7,748 nt of DNA, from positions 1-7,748 of the forward strand of contig JBCBSH010000204.1 in NCBI GenBank assembly GCA_039819285.1, written 5' to 3'. Of this stretch, positions 1 to 6,179 are shown piece after piece. This DNA comes from JANQGH01 sp039819285 (lineage in GTDB: Bacteria > Pseudomonadota > Alphaproteobacteria > DSM-16000 > Inquilinaceae). The notes under the pieces were generated by a model that did not search any database, was not told where the DNA came from, and saw only the letters and a list, made by a program, of their open reading frames with translations. The translations under genes and the position numbers were made by a program. Each line of letters starts with the position of its first letter. The stretch's first letter is position 1.

Positions 1-329
1 CCGGACTCGACGGCATTGGTGATGGCGTCACGCAAGGCGTCGGGGTCCGGAATGGAGACGACGATGCCGTGCGGATCGGATGCAACCGCCGACTCGATCA
101 GCTGCGACATGCGGACCATGTCGTAGGTTTCGGGCGCCAGATACTCGACCTCGATGCCCATATCCGCTTCGGCGGCATCGACGCCGTTCTTGACAACCGA
201 CCAGAACGGGTCGGACGCCACGCCGTGGCTGACCACCACGATCCGAATGTCGTCCTGGGCAACTGCCGGTGCCATCGCGGCGGCAGTCGCGACGACGGCG
301 GTCGCGGCCAACAAAACTGTCTTCTTCAT
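1..329 (-). CDS. Sugar ABC transporter periplasmic substrate-binding protein, N-terminal part (probably inositol)
   Basis: Partial gene that runs off the left edge; 109 codons are visible, starting at the ATG complementary to 327-329. The start is supported by an AGGAGG ribosome site (complement of 337-342) seven bases upstream. The protein opens with a clear Sec signal peptide: MKK, a hydrophobic Ala/Val/Leu stretch over residues 5-20, and a likely cleavage after Ala-Val-Ala (residues 22-24). The mature part begins QDDIRIVVVSHG and then has SDPFWSVVKNG, the first beta strand and helix of a periplasmic binding protein of the ribose/galactose (Peripla_BP_4) type. A later stretch, HGIVVSIPDP, fits the second strand and ligand loop. 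Such proteins bind a sugar in the periplasm and deliver it to an ABC permease, whose genes would lie beyond the edge. Position next to an inositol regulator and iol genes suggests inositol as ligand; that is inference, and another polyol is possible. Confidence 0.85.
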   Translation of the reverse strand, partial: MKKTVLLAATAVVATAAAMAPAVAQDDIRIVVVSHGVASDPFWSVVKNGVDAAEADMGIEVEYLAPETYDMVRMSQLIESAVASDPHGIVVSIPDPDALRDAITNAVES

Positions 330-604
330 ATTGGTTCCTCCTCTTATGGGTCCAGGCAGCGGCGACACGCCGAAGACCGACGCCTCAACACTGCGGCAAC
401 ACAAGGGAGGAAACCGAATTCTTTCCGCTGAAAGGCGGTCTGAGCCAACGATCCTTCCTCCCCAGGGCATCCGGCGTATGGTCGCCGTTATCATTGTTGA
501 GCCAAAAATAGACTGCACGTTCCAATTTTCCGCGTAAAGAGCTTTTTTGGTGGAATGTACATTTCATTGCCCTACACTCGACCAAAATCGAATGGGGCGG
601 GGAG
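330..604. other. Divergent intergenic region between transporter and regulator genes
   Basis: This 275-bp stretch is less GC-rich than the genes around it, notably at 490-570, and has no credible coding content. It must hold the promoters for the binding-protein gene (leftward) and the regulator gene (rightward). It contains a strong palindrome at 551-566, a weaker related sequence at 509-524 and an inverted repeat at 409-426. I found no good -35/-10 pair by eye for either direction. A weak TACACT (573-578) could be the -10 of the regulator, but no convincing -35 lies at proper spacing. The long distance from the palindromes to the binding-protein start implies a leader of up to about 200 bases. 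Confidence 0.6.
551..566. promoter_or_regulatory. Candidate IolR/RpiR operator (palindrome)
   Basis: TGGAATGTACATTTCA is a 16-bp palindrome in which 7 of 8 base pairs match. It fits the GGAA-N6-TTCC pattern described for RpiR-type IolR in rhizobia except for one base (GGAA-N6-TTTC). It lies 39 bp upstream of the regulator start, where a bound repressor could block transcription of its own gene and perhaps of the divergent transporter gene. The palindrome is directly visible; its role is inferred. Confidence 0.5.
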
Positions 605-1474
605 ATGAAGGAGCCGGACCTAGCGGCACCAGAGACCTACGAGGAACTGCGGGCCGCAATCTCGGCCCGGCACGAAAGTCTGAGCAACCGCCTGCGACAG
701 GTCGCCCAATTCGCCCTTGGCAATCCCAATGACATGGCGCTTGAGACGGTGGCGACGGTTGCCGAGCGCGCCGGCACCCAGCCCTCGACGCTGATCAGGT
801 TCGCGAAGTCCTTTGGCTTCAGCGGTTTCAGTGACATGCAACGTGTGTTTCAAACCCGCCTGATTGCCGAATTGCCCAGCTATGAGCAGCGCATACGGGC
901 GTTGGAGCTTGATCGTGGGCGGATCCGCAGCCCGGCAGCGATTCTCGATCACTTCACCGAGGCCGGCATTCACGCCCTGCGCCATCTTCGCACCGAAACC
1001 AGCCATGACGATTTGGACCAGGCCGTCAGCCTACTGGCCTCCAGTCGCGTGATCCACATCATGGCCCAGCGGCGCGCTTTCCCGGTTGCCGCCTATATGT
1101 ATTACGGCTTCAGCCTGCTTGGCAGGCACGCCCAATTGATCGATGGCGTGGGCGGCATGATGCATCAGCAAGCTGGCGTTATGGAGGCCGGGGACGTCGC
1201 CTTGGTCGTCAGCTTCAAGCCATACGCGCCCGATACGGTCGATGTCGCGCGCCAGGCCGTGGAGCGCGGCGTTGGGGTCGTTGCCATAACCGACGAGCCC
1301 TTGAGCCCGCTGGTGCGCTACGCTGACGTGGCGCTTGAAGTCCAAGACGCACAGTTGGAATCGATTCGCTCGCTGTCGGCCACAATGTGTCTTGCGATTA
1401 CGCTGATTGTCGGCCTGGGCGGACGGCTTGAGCAGCGCAAGAAGAAGCGAGAGACGATCAAAACCCTGGATTGA
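605..1474 (+). CDS. iolR: MurR/RpiR-family transcriptional regulator, likely inositol catabolism repressor
   Basis: A 289-residue protein with the usual two-part build of the RpiR family. Residues about 12-90 form the HTH_6 DNA-binding domain; ALETVATVAERAG (45-57) and STLIRFAKSFGFSGF (61-75) are the conserved helices, with the recognition helix in the second. Residues about 125-265 form a SIS domain that would bind a phosphosugar or pathway intermediate; VVSFKPYAPDTV (201-212) is a typical SIS strand and loop. Related RpiR proteins named IolR repress inositol genes in Sinorhizobium and Salmonella, and the iol context here makes the same role likely. The effector cannot be read from sequence. 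The ATG at 605 is the only reasonable start, but the purine-rich GGGGAG before it abuts the start codon with almost no spacing, so translation may be weak. The 3' end overlaps the convergent iolG by 17 bp, leaving no room for a terminator between them. Confidence 0.8.
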   Translation: MKEPDLAAPETYEELRAAISARHESLSNRLRQVAQFALGNPNDMALETVATVAERAGTQPSTLIRFAKSFGFSGFSDMQRVFQTRLIAELPSYEQRIRALELDRGRIRSPAAILDHFTEAGIHALRHLRTETSHDDLDQAVSLLASSRVIHIMAQRRAFPVAAYMYYGFSLLGRHAQLIDGVGGMMHQQAGVMEAGDVALVVSFKPYAPDTVDVARQAVERGVGVVAITDEPLSPLVRYADVALEVQDAQLESIRSLSATMCLAITLIVGLGGRLEQRKKKRETIKTLD

Positions 1475-2450
1475 CGGGCCGATTTGCGTTCAGGGATTCG
1501 GCCGCGGCGTCCGCCAGCAAAAGGGCGACCTTGCCATCCTCGCCGGACGGCGATGGCTCTGTCCCGTCCGCGACCGCATCGATAAAGGTGTCCAGTTCCG
1601 CCTTGTAGGCGAGAGCGTAGCGTTCGAGGAAGAAATGCATCGGCTTGGCGCCGGTCACGCCCTGGTCAGTCGCGACAGTGACGCTGTGTTCCAGCCAGTT
1701 GCTGGCCTGCAGCATGCCGGCGGACCCGTGCAGTTCGATCCGCTGGTCATACCCATAGCCGGACCGCCGGCTGTTGAAGATCTGCGCCAGGCGGCCGGAC
1801 CCGGTACGCAGGGTCACTGTTGCTGTGTCGATGTCCCCCGCCTCCTCGATCGCCGGATCGACATTGCAGGAACCGGCTGCAAAGACCTCGACAGGCCGCT
1901 CACCCAGCAGCCAGACCGCCATGTCGAAGTCATGGATCATCATGTCGCGGAAAAGGCCGCCGGAGGTCTTGATGTAGTCGATCGGCGGCGGTGCGGGATC
2001 GACGCTGGTGATCAGCACCGCCTCGAGATCGCCGATGATGCCATCACCCAGCCTTTGGTGCAGGACGCGGAAGTTCGGATCGAACCGCCGGTTAAAGGCG
2101 ACGAACAAGGGCACGCCGGCCTCCGCGACCACCGCTAGACAGGCCGCGACACGATCGCTGTCCAAATCAATGGGCTTTTCACAGAAGATGGCCTTGCCGG
2201 CCTTGGCCGCCTGCTCAATCAGCACCGCGTGAGTATGGGTCGCGCTGGCGACAACGACCGCACCGATGTCCGGATCGGCGAACACTTGGTCCGCGGCCAT
2301 GACCTGGGCGCCGGTTTCGCCGGCCAGGGCCGACGCCGCATCGGCGTTCACGTCGACGATCGCCTTCAATCGGCAACGGCCGTTTTGGGCGACGTTCCTG
2401 GCATGGATCTGGCCGATCCGGCCGGCACCGAATTGCGCAAGCGTCAGCAT
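1458..2450 (-). CDS. iolG: Inositol 2-dehydrogenase (Gfo/Idh/MocA family)
   Basis: A 330-residue NAD-dependent dehydrogenase, a normal length for IolG. It oxidises myo-inositol to 2-keto-myo-inositol (scyllo-inosose), the first step of the pathway, in the cytoplasm. The N-terminal Rossmann fold carries the nucleotide loop GAGRIG at residues 8-13. The family motif EKP is at 91-93, with Lys92 as the expected catalytic lysine. The C-terminal domain has SGGLFRDMMIHDFD starting at 163; Asp169 and His173 have the same four-residue spacing as the catalytic Asp/His pair of Bacillus subtilis IolG. It is the second gene of a minus-strand pair, starting 12 bp after the SDR stop codon, with its ribosome site overlapping that stop. 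Specificity for other inositol isomers, or a related inositol dehydrogenase such as the scyllo type, cannot be excluded, but the neighbours favour IolG. Confidence 0.9.
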   Translation of the reverse strand: MLTLAQFGAGRIGQIHARNVAQNGRCRLKAIVDVNADAASALAGETGAQVMAADQVFADPDIGAVVVASATHTHAVLIEQAAKAGKAIFCEKPIDLDSDRVAACLAVVAEAGVPLFVAFNRRFDPNFRVLHQRLGDGIIGDLEAVLITSVDPAPPPIDYIKTSGGLFRDMMIHDFDMAVWLLGERPVEVFAAGSCNVDPAIEEAGDIDTATVTLRTGSGRLAQIFNSRRSGYGYDQRIELHGSAGMLQASNWLEHSVTVATDQGVTGAKPMHFFLERYALAYKAELDTFIDAVADGTEPSPSGEDGKVALLLADAAAESLNANRPVNPGF

Positions 2451-2459
2451 CCGCGATAA

Positions 2460-2464
2460 CTCCT
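2460..2464 (-). promoter_or_regulatory. iolG ribosome binding site overlapping the SDR stop codon
   Basis: On the minus strand the sequence GGGACTAGGAGTT contains the SDR stop TAG and, sharing its last bases, an AGGAG ribosome site nine bases before the iolG ATG. Ribosomes finishing the SDR would sit on the iolG entry site, so the two genes are probably translationally coupled. If the SDR frameshift is real, this coupling would be disturbed only if shifted ribosomes stop early. Confidence 0.6.
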
Positions 2465-3243
2465 AGTCCCAAGCACCGATTACTTTTTGGTCTTGATCGA
2501 TGATCGCGCCGGTCATGATGCCGGACCGATCACTTAGCAAGAACACGGTCAACTCCGCCACGTCGGCGGGCTTCAGCAAGCGACCGAACGGTTGTTCGGC
2601 CTCTGCCTGCGCCAACCAATCCTCCGGCTGTCCCATGGCGCCGGTCTGCACCCGGTGTTCATGCGGCGTGTCCGTCCAGCCGATATTGATGCCGTTGACC
2701 CGGATGCGGTCCCACCGCAGGCCGTTGGCCGTGTTGCGCGTCAGAATGGCGAGCGCGCCCTTCGAGGCGCAATAGCCGGTGATGAAGGGCTGGCCGCCAT
2801 GGCCGCTGATCGACAGGATGTTGACGATCGATCCGCCGCTGCCCTGCTTCCTCATCTGCTCGGCCGCGGCTTGGATGAGCAGGAACGGCGCCCGCGCGTT
2901 AACGGCAAACAGCCGGTCCCAGAGTTCGACCGAGGTATCGAAGATCGTGCCGCGATCCGTCAAACCGGCGGCGTTGACCAGCCCGTCGACGCGGCCGAAC
3001 TCGGCGATGCAGGCCGCCACGATCGACGTGCACTGGTCCGGTTCCGCCAGTTCTGCGGGATGGAACACCGCGCGGCAGGAGCCATTGCTGAGCGCATCGG
3101 CCACCCGGTCGCCGCGCTGCCGGTCGCGCGCCGTCAGCAGTAGGCCGGCGGCCCCTTCTGACGGCGCATTTGCGTGCGATGGCCTCGCCAATGCCCTGGC
3201 TGGCGCCCGTGACGATGACGATTTTTCCAGCCAGGTCGGCCAT
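2463..3243 (-). CDS. SDR-family NAD(P)-dependent oxidoreductase, split by an apparent one-base frameshift
   Basis: A classical short-chain dehydrogenase in two overlapping reading frames. From the ATG complementary to 3241-3243 the first frame reads MADLAGKIVIVTGASQGIGE, with cofactor motif TGASQGIG at 12-19. After about residue 27 the match continues only in another frame, with SEGAAGLLLTARD. Removing one base near 3162 joins them into a 259-residue protein, normal for the family. In the joined numbering NAAG is at 90-93, and the catalytic tetrad is Asn115, Ser144, Tyr157 and Lys161. As sequenced, only an ORF from 3191 could be read intact, and it lacks the cofactor loop, so it would not be active. 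The cause may be a sequencing error or a real mutation. The first gene of the minus-strand pair with iolG, it may oxidise an inositol isomer or keto-inositol; substrate unknown. A GAGGGGGG ribosome site precedes the ATG. Confidence 0.8.
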
Positions 3244-3304
3244 GCCTTGCCCCCCTCGGCAATTCTCTGTCGGCAAAACCCACATTCCGGTCTTGCGCCC
3301 TAGT

Positions 3305-3320
3305 TAGAATTTTTGTTTCA
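3305..3320. promoter_or_regulatory. Second candidate IolR/RpiR operator
   Basis: TAGAATTTTTGTTTCA matches the palindrome at 551-566 in 11 of 16 positions, with almost all identity in the outer half-sites (AGAA-N6-TTTC against GGAA-N6-TTTC). The similarity continues to the right: TTTCATTGCC at the first site, TTTCATTTGCC here. Unlike the first site it is a poor palindrome itself (3 of 8 pairs), so the call is tentative. It lies between the proposed promoter elements for the SDR-iolG pair and about 75 bp upstream of iolB. Confidence 0.35.
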
Positions 3321-3385
3321 TTTGCCGCAAGCGAATTCTCCCCCTTTGTCCGCTCTCGGTGCCCTCGATTGGGGCGCTTGCCATT

Positions 3386-3390
3386 GGAGG
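3386..3390 (+). promoter_or_regulatory. iolB ribosome binding site that decides the start
   Basis: GGAGG lies four bases before the ATG at 3395. An in-frame ATG also occurs 36 bases upstream at 3359 but has no ribosome site, and the 12 residues it would add do not look like IolB. The later start gives the usual IolB length. Confidence 0.7.
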
Positions 3391-3394
3391 CCAC

Positions 3395-4216
3395 ATGACC
3401 CTGCATTTGACGAACCATAGGGCCGGGTTCGGCGATGGTTTGACAAGCATAACCCGGTACGACGAGGCGGAGGACAACACCGGCATCGCCATGGGTGTCC
3501 TGAAGCTGAAGGCCGGCGAAACCTACGAGATCGAGACGGCGGAGGAAACCGCCTGGCTGTTGATGGACGGCAGCGTGATCGCGACGGTCGGCAACGAAAC
3601 CACGCGGCTGAGCCGGGCCTCGCTGTTTGACGAGTCCTCAAGCGCCGTTCACGTCGCCGCCGGCGAACGGGTGCGCTTCGAAGCCGACGGGCCGGCCGAA
3701 TTCACCGTCTACAGCGTCGCCAATCGGCGCCGGTTCGCCCCGCGCGTTTTCACGCCTGACGATGTGCCCAACGAACACCGAGGCAAGGGCCAGGTGGGCG
3801 ACGCGTGCTATCGGTTCGTGCGCACGATCTTCGATGGTTCTACCTCCGACGACGCGGCAGAACTCGTCCTGGGCGAGGTCGTGACCATGCCTGGGCGCTG
3901 GTCCAGCTATCCACCACACCATCACCCGCAGCCGGAGATCTATCACTATCGGTTCACCAAGCCTCAGGGCTACGGCCATGCGGAGTTGGGCGACCAGGTG
4001 CTAAAGGTCAAACAGTACGACACCGTCAAGATCTTCGACGGCAACGACCACGCCCAATGCGCCGCACCGGGATACGGCATGTATTATAGCTGGGTGATCC
4101 GGCACCTGCCCGACAACCCCTACACCGTGCCCGATTTCACCGAAGAGCATACCTGGACACAGGACCCGAACGCCGAGATCTGGTTGCCCAAGGACCTGAA
4201 GGGCAATGGCTCCTGA
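3395..4216 (+). CDS. iolB: 5-deoxy-glucuronate isomerase
   Basis: A 273-residue protein of the IolB family, which converts 5-deoxy-D-glucuronate to 2-deoxy-5-keto-D-gluconate in the cytoplasm. The fold is a double cupin. The C-terminal cupin shows the metal-binding signature clearly: SYPPHHHPQPEIYHYRF with His175-177, Glu181 and His184, followed by a further candidate ligand His219 in DGNDHAQ. The conserved family stretches PGYGMYYSWVIRHL (225-238) and the C-terminal EEHTWTQDPNAEIWLP are also present. It is the first gene of the plus-strand operon and overlaps iolC by 11 bases, so the two are likely co-translated. Nothing unusual is seen. Confidence 0.93.
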   Translation: MTLHLTNHRAGFGDGLTSITRYDEAEDNTGIAMGVLKLKAGETYEIETAEETAWLLMDGSVIATVGNETTRLSRASLFDESSSAVHVAAGERVRFEADGPAEFTVYSVANRRRFAPRVFTPDDVPNEHRGKGQVGDACYRFVRTIFDGSTSDDAAELVLGEVVTMPGRWSSYPPHHHPQPEIYHYRFTKPQGYGHAELGDQVLKVKQYDTVKIFDGNDHAQCAAPGYGMYYSWVIRHLPDNPYTVPDFTEEHTWTQDPNAEIWLPKDLKGNGS

Positions 4217-6149
4217 TCCAACCCTCAGCGCGCCGGACGACGATGGCCCACTGGACGTCGTCTGCATCGGCCGGTCTTCCGTCGACCTTTACGGTCAGCA
4301 GGTCGGCGGCCGGCTGGAGGATATGGCCAGCTTCGCCAAGTATGTCGGCGGCTGCCCGACCAACATCTCGATCGGCACCGCGCGGCTGGGCCTGAGACCC
4401 GCGCTGATCACCGGTGTCGGCGACGAGCATATGGGCCGGTTCATTCTCGAACAGTTGGGCCGCGAGGGCGTCGACACCAGCCAGGTCCTGGTCGATCCGG
4501 CGCGGCTGACCTCGCTGGTCATCCTAGGTATTCGCGACCAGCACACCTTTCCGCTGATCTTCTACCGCGAGAACTGCGCCGACGCCGCGCTGACGGAAGA
4601 CCATATCGACCCGGCCTTCATCGCGCGGGCAAAGGCAGTGGTTGTGACAGGCACCCATGTCTCCACGCCCTCGCTGGAGGCCATGAGCCGTAAAGCCATG
4701 TCAGCCTGCCAAAAGGCCGGCGGCAAGGTCGTCTTCGATATCGATTACCGCCCGGTGCTGTGGGGCCTGACCGGCCACGGGTTGGGCGAGGAGCGGTTCG
4801 TGGCCGACCGATCCGTTACCGAGCGGCTGCAAACCATCCTGCCGGACTGCGACGTGATCGTCGGCACCGAGGAGGAGTTGCACATCGCTGGTGGCACGAC
4901 CGATACGCTGGCGGCCATAAGGCGCGTCCGCGAATTGACCGATGCCCTGATCGTTTGCAAGCGCGGACCGATGGGCTGCGTCGCTTTTCCGGACGCGATT
5001 CCCGACAGTATCGACGACGGCGTAACCGGGCCGGGCTTTCCGGTTGAGGTCTACAACGTGCTGGGCGCGGGTGATGCCTTCATGAGCGGGTTTCTGCGGG
5101 GCTATCTGCGCGACCTGCCCTTGGCGGAATGTTGCCGGCTGGCCAACGCCTGCGGCGCCTTTGCCGTCTCGCGCCATGGCTGTGCGCCGGCGGTGCCGAC
5201 CTGGGAAGAGCTGGCCTATTTCCTGGAGCATGGCAGCGGCGAGCACGCATTGCGCAAAGACGAGGCCGTGAACCGCCTGCATTGGTCGACGACGCGGCGG
5301 CGCGACTGGCCGTCGGTACTGGCCTTTGCCTTCGATCACCGTGCTCAGTTTGAAGAGATGGTGCTGCGCCACGGGGCCGACGCCGCGCGTATCGGCGACT
5401 TCAAGGAGTTGGCCTTGCGGGCGGCCCGTCGGTTCGATCAAGGCGGCAACTCGATCGGGGTTCTCTGCGACGGCAGGTTGGGACACGCCGCTCTCGATGC
5501 CGCCAGTGATGGCAGCCTTTGGGTCGGTCGCCCGATTGAGCGGCCGGGATCGATCCCGTTGCGCTTTGAAGGCGGATTGGATGTCGGCGCGACGTTGCGC
5601 GAATGGCCGGTCGACCATGTGGTCAAGTGTCTCGTCTTCTATCACCCCGACGACGACCCGGCCTTGCGGGAGGAGCAGGAGAGCCAGGTCAAGACGCTCT
5701 ATGAGGCCTGCCGCAACACTGACCACGAGCTGCTGCTGGAGGTGATCGCGACGAAATCGGGCCAGCCGACGGACATGCACACGATGCCCCGCGTGATCGA
5801 CCGATTCTATCGCCTGGGCGTCTATCCCGATTGGTGGAAACTGCCCCCGCCGACCAGCCAATCCGAATGGCGCTTGACCGCCGACGCGATTGACGGCCAC
5901 GACCCGCATTGCCGGGGCGTCTTGCTGCTGGGGCTGGAGGCGCCGGAGGCCGACCTGTTCGCGGCCTTTGACCTGGCCGTCAAGCAGCCCATCTGCAAGG
6001 GGTTCGCGGTGGGCAGGACGATCTTCGGCGCGGCGGCGGACGAATGGTTCGCCGGCAGAATCGACGATGACGAGGCCGTCGACTGGATGGCGGCCTCGTT
6101 CGGCCGCCTGATCAACCGCTGGGACAAGGCACAAGCCGCGGCGGCCTGA
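4206..6149 (+). CDS. iolC: 5-dehydro-2-deoxygluconokinase fused to a C-terminal DUF2090 (probable aldolase) domain
   Basis: A 647-residue two-domain protein, about twice the length of a kinase-only IolC. Residues about 16-340 are a PfkB/ribokinase-type sugar kinase: start of the fold at DVVCIGRSSVDLYG (17-30), the substrate-site motif VGGCPTNIS (47-55), and the ATP-site anion hole GAGDAF (287-292) with Asp290 as catalytic base. It phosphorylates 2-deoxy-5-keto-D-gluconate. Residues about 355-647 match DUF2090, recognisable from AFAFDHR (373-379), a central FYHPDDDP segment and KGFAVGRTIFG near the end; this looks like a TIM-barrel related to class I aldolases of the LacD/IolJ kind. The domain is proposed to cleave the phosphorylated product to dihydroxyacetone phosphate and malonate semialdehyde, replacing IolJ, and the fusion is known from other proteobacteria. 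The start ATG lies within iolB, and iolD follows after 30 bp. The kinase call is firm; the aldolase call rests on family inference. Confidence 0.92.
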   Translation: MAPDPTLSAPDDDGPLDVVCIGRSSVDLYGQQVGGRLEDMASFAKYVGGCPTNISIGTARLGLRPALITGVGDEHMGRFILEQLGREGVDTSQVLVDPARLTSLVILGIRDQHTFPLIFYRENCADAALTEDHIDPAFIARAKAVVVTGTHVSTPSLEAMSRKAMSACQKAGGKVVFDIDYRPVLWGLTGHGLGEERFVADRSVTERLQTILPDCDVIVGTEEELHIAGGTTDTLAAIRRVRELTDALIVCKRGPMGCVAFPDAIPDSIDDGVTGPGFPVEVYNVLGAGDAFMSGFLRGYLRDLPLAECCRLANACGAFAVSRHGCAPAVPTWEELAYFLEHGSGEHALRKDEAVNRLHWSTTRRRDWPSVLAFAFDHRAQFEEMVLRHGADAARIGDFKELALRAARRFDQGGNSIGVLCDGRLGHAALDAASDGSLWVGRPIERPGSIPLRFEGGLDVGATLREWPVDHVVKCLVFYHPDDDPALREEQESQVKTLYEACRNTDHELLLEVIATKSGQPTDMHTMPRVIDRFYRLGVYPDWWKLPPPTSQSEWRLTADAIDGHDPHCRGVLLLGLEAPEADLFAAFDLAVKQPICKGFAVGRTIFGAAADEWFAGRIDDDEAVDWMAASFGRLINRWDKAQAAAA

Positions 6150-6179
6150 CGCCGCCCGCCATTATCGAGGGAACCGATC

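Larger units (their letters stand above)
3244..3394. promoter_or_regulatory. Divergent promoter region between the SDR-iolG pair and iolBCD
   Basis: A 151-bp region that must drive transcription in both directions. For the minus strand a weak promoter can be proposed: TTGCGG (complement of 3325-3330), 16 bases, then TCTAAC (complement of 3303-3308). For the plus strand TAGAAT at 3305-3310 matches five of six bases of a -10 box, but no good -35 precedes it. An operator-like sequence at 3305-3320 would cover both elements. All of these are eyeball matches. Confidence 0.4.

Noticed and set aside
427..440. CCGCTGAAAGGCGG as a terminator hairpin
   Set aside because: The stem is only about four pairs, there is no T run on either side, and it lies upstream of genes in both directions.
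69..585. Several short open frames on both strands at the left end
   Set aside because: Those at 69-329 are antisense to the signal-peptide-bearing binding protein. Those in the intergenic part have no ribosome site or recognisable content.
1407..2138. 243-codon plus-strand open frame opposite iolG
   Set aside because: Shadow of iolG. The minus strand has all IolG motifs, while this frame has none and starts inside the regulator gene.
3359..3394. Earlier in-frame ATG for iolB
   Set aside because: No ribosome site before 3359, while GGAGG sits properly before 3395; the extra residues do not resemble the family.
4701..6134. Long 477-codon minus-strand open frame opposite iolC
   Set aside because: It lies entirely within a clearly conserved gene in GC-rich DNA, where antisense frames stay open by codon bias. 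Its translation shows no recognisable domain and it lacks a ribosome site.
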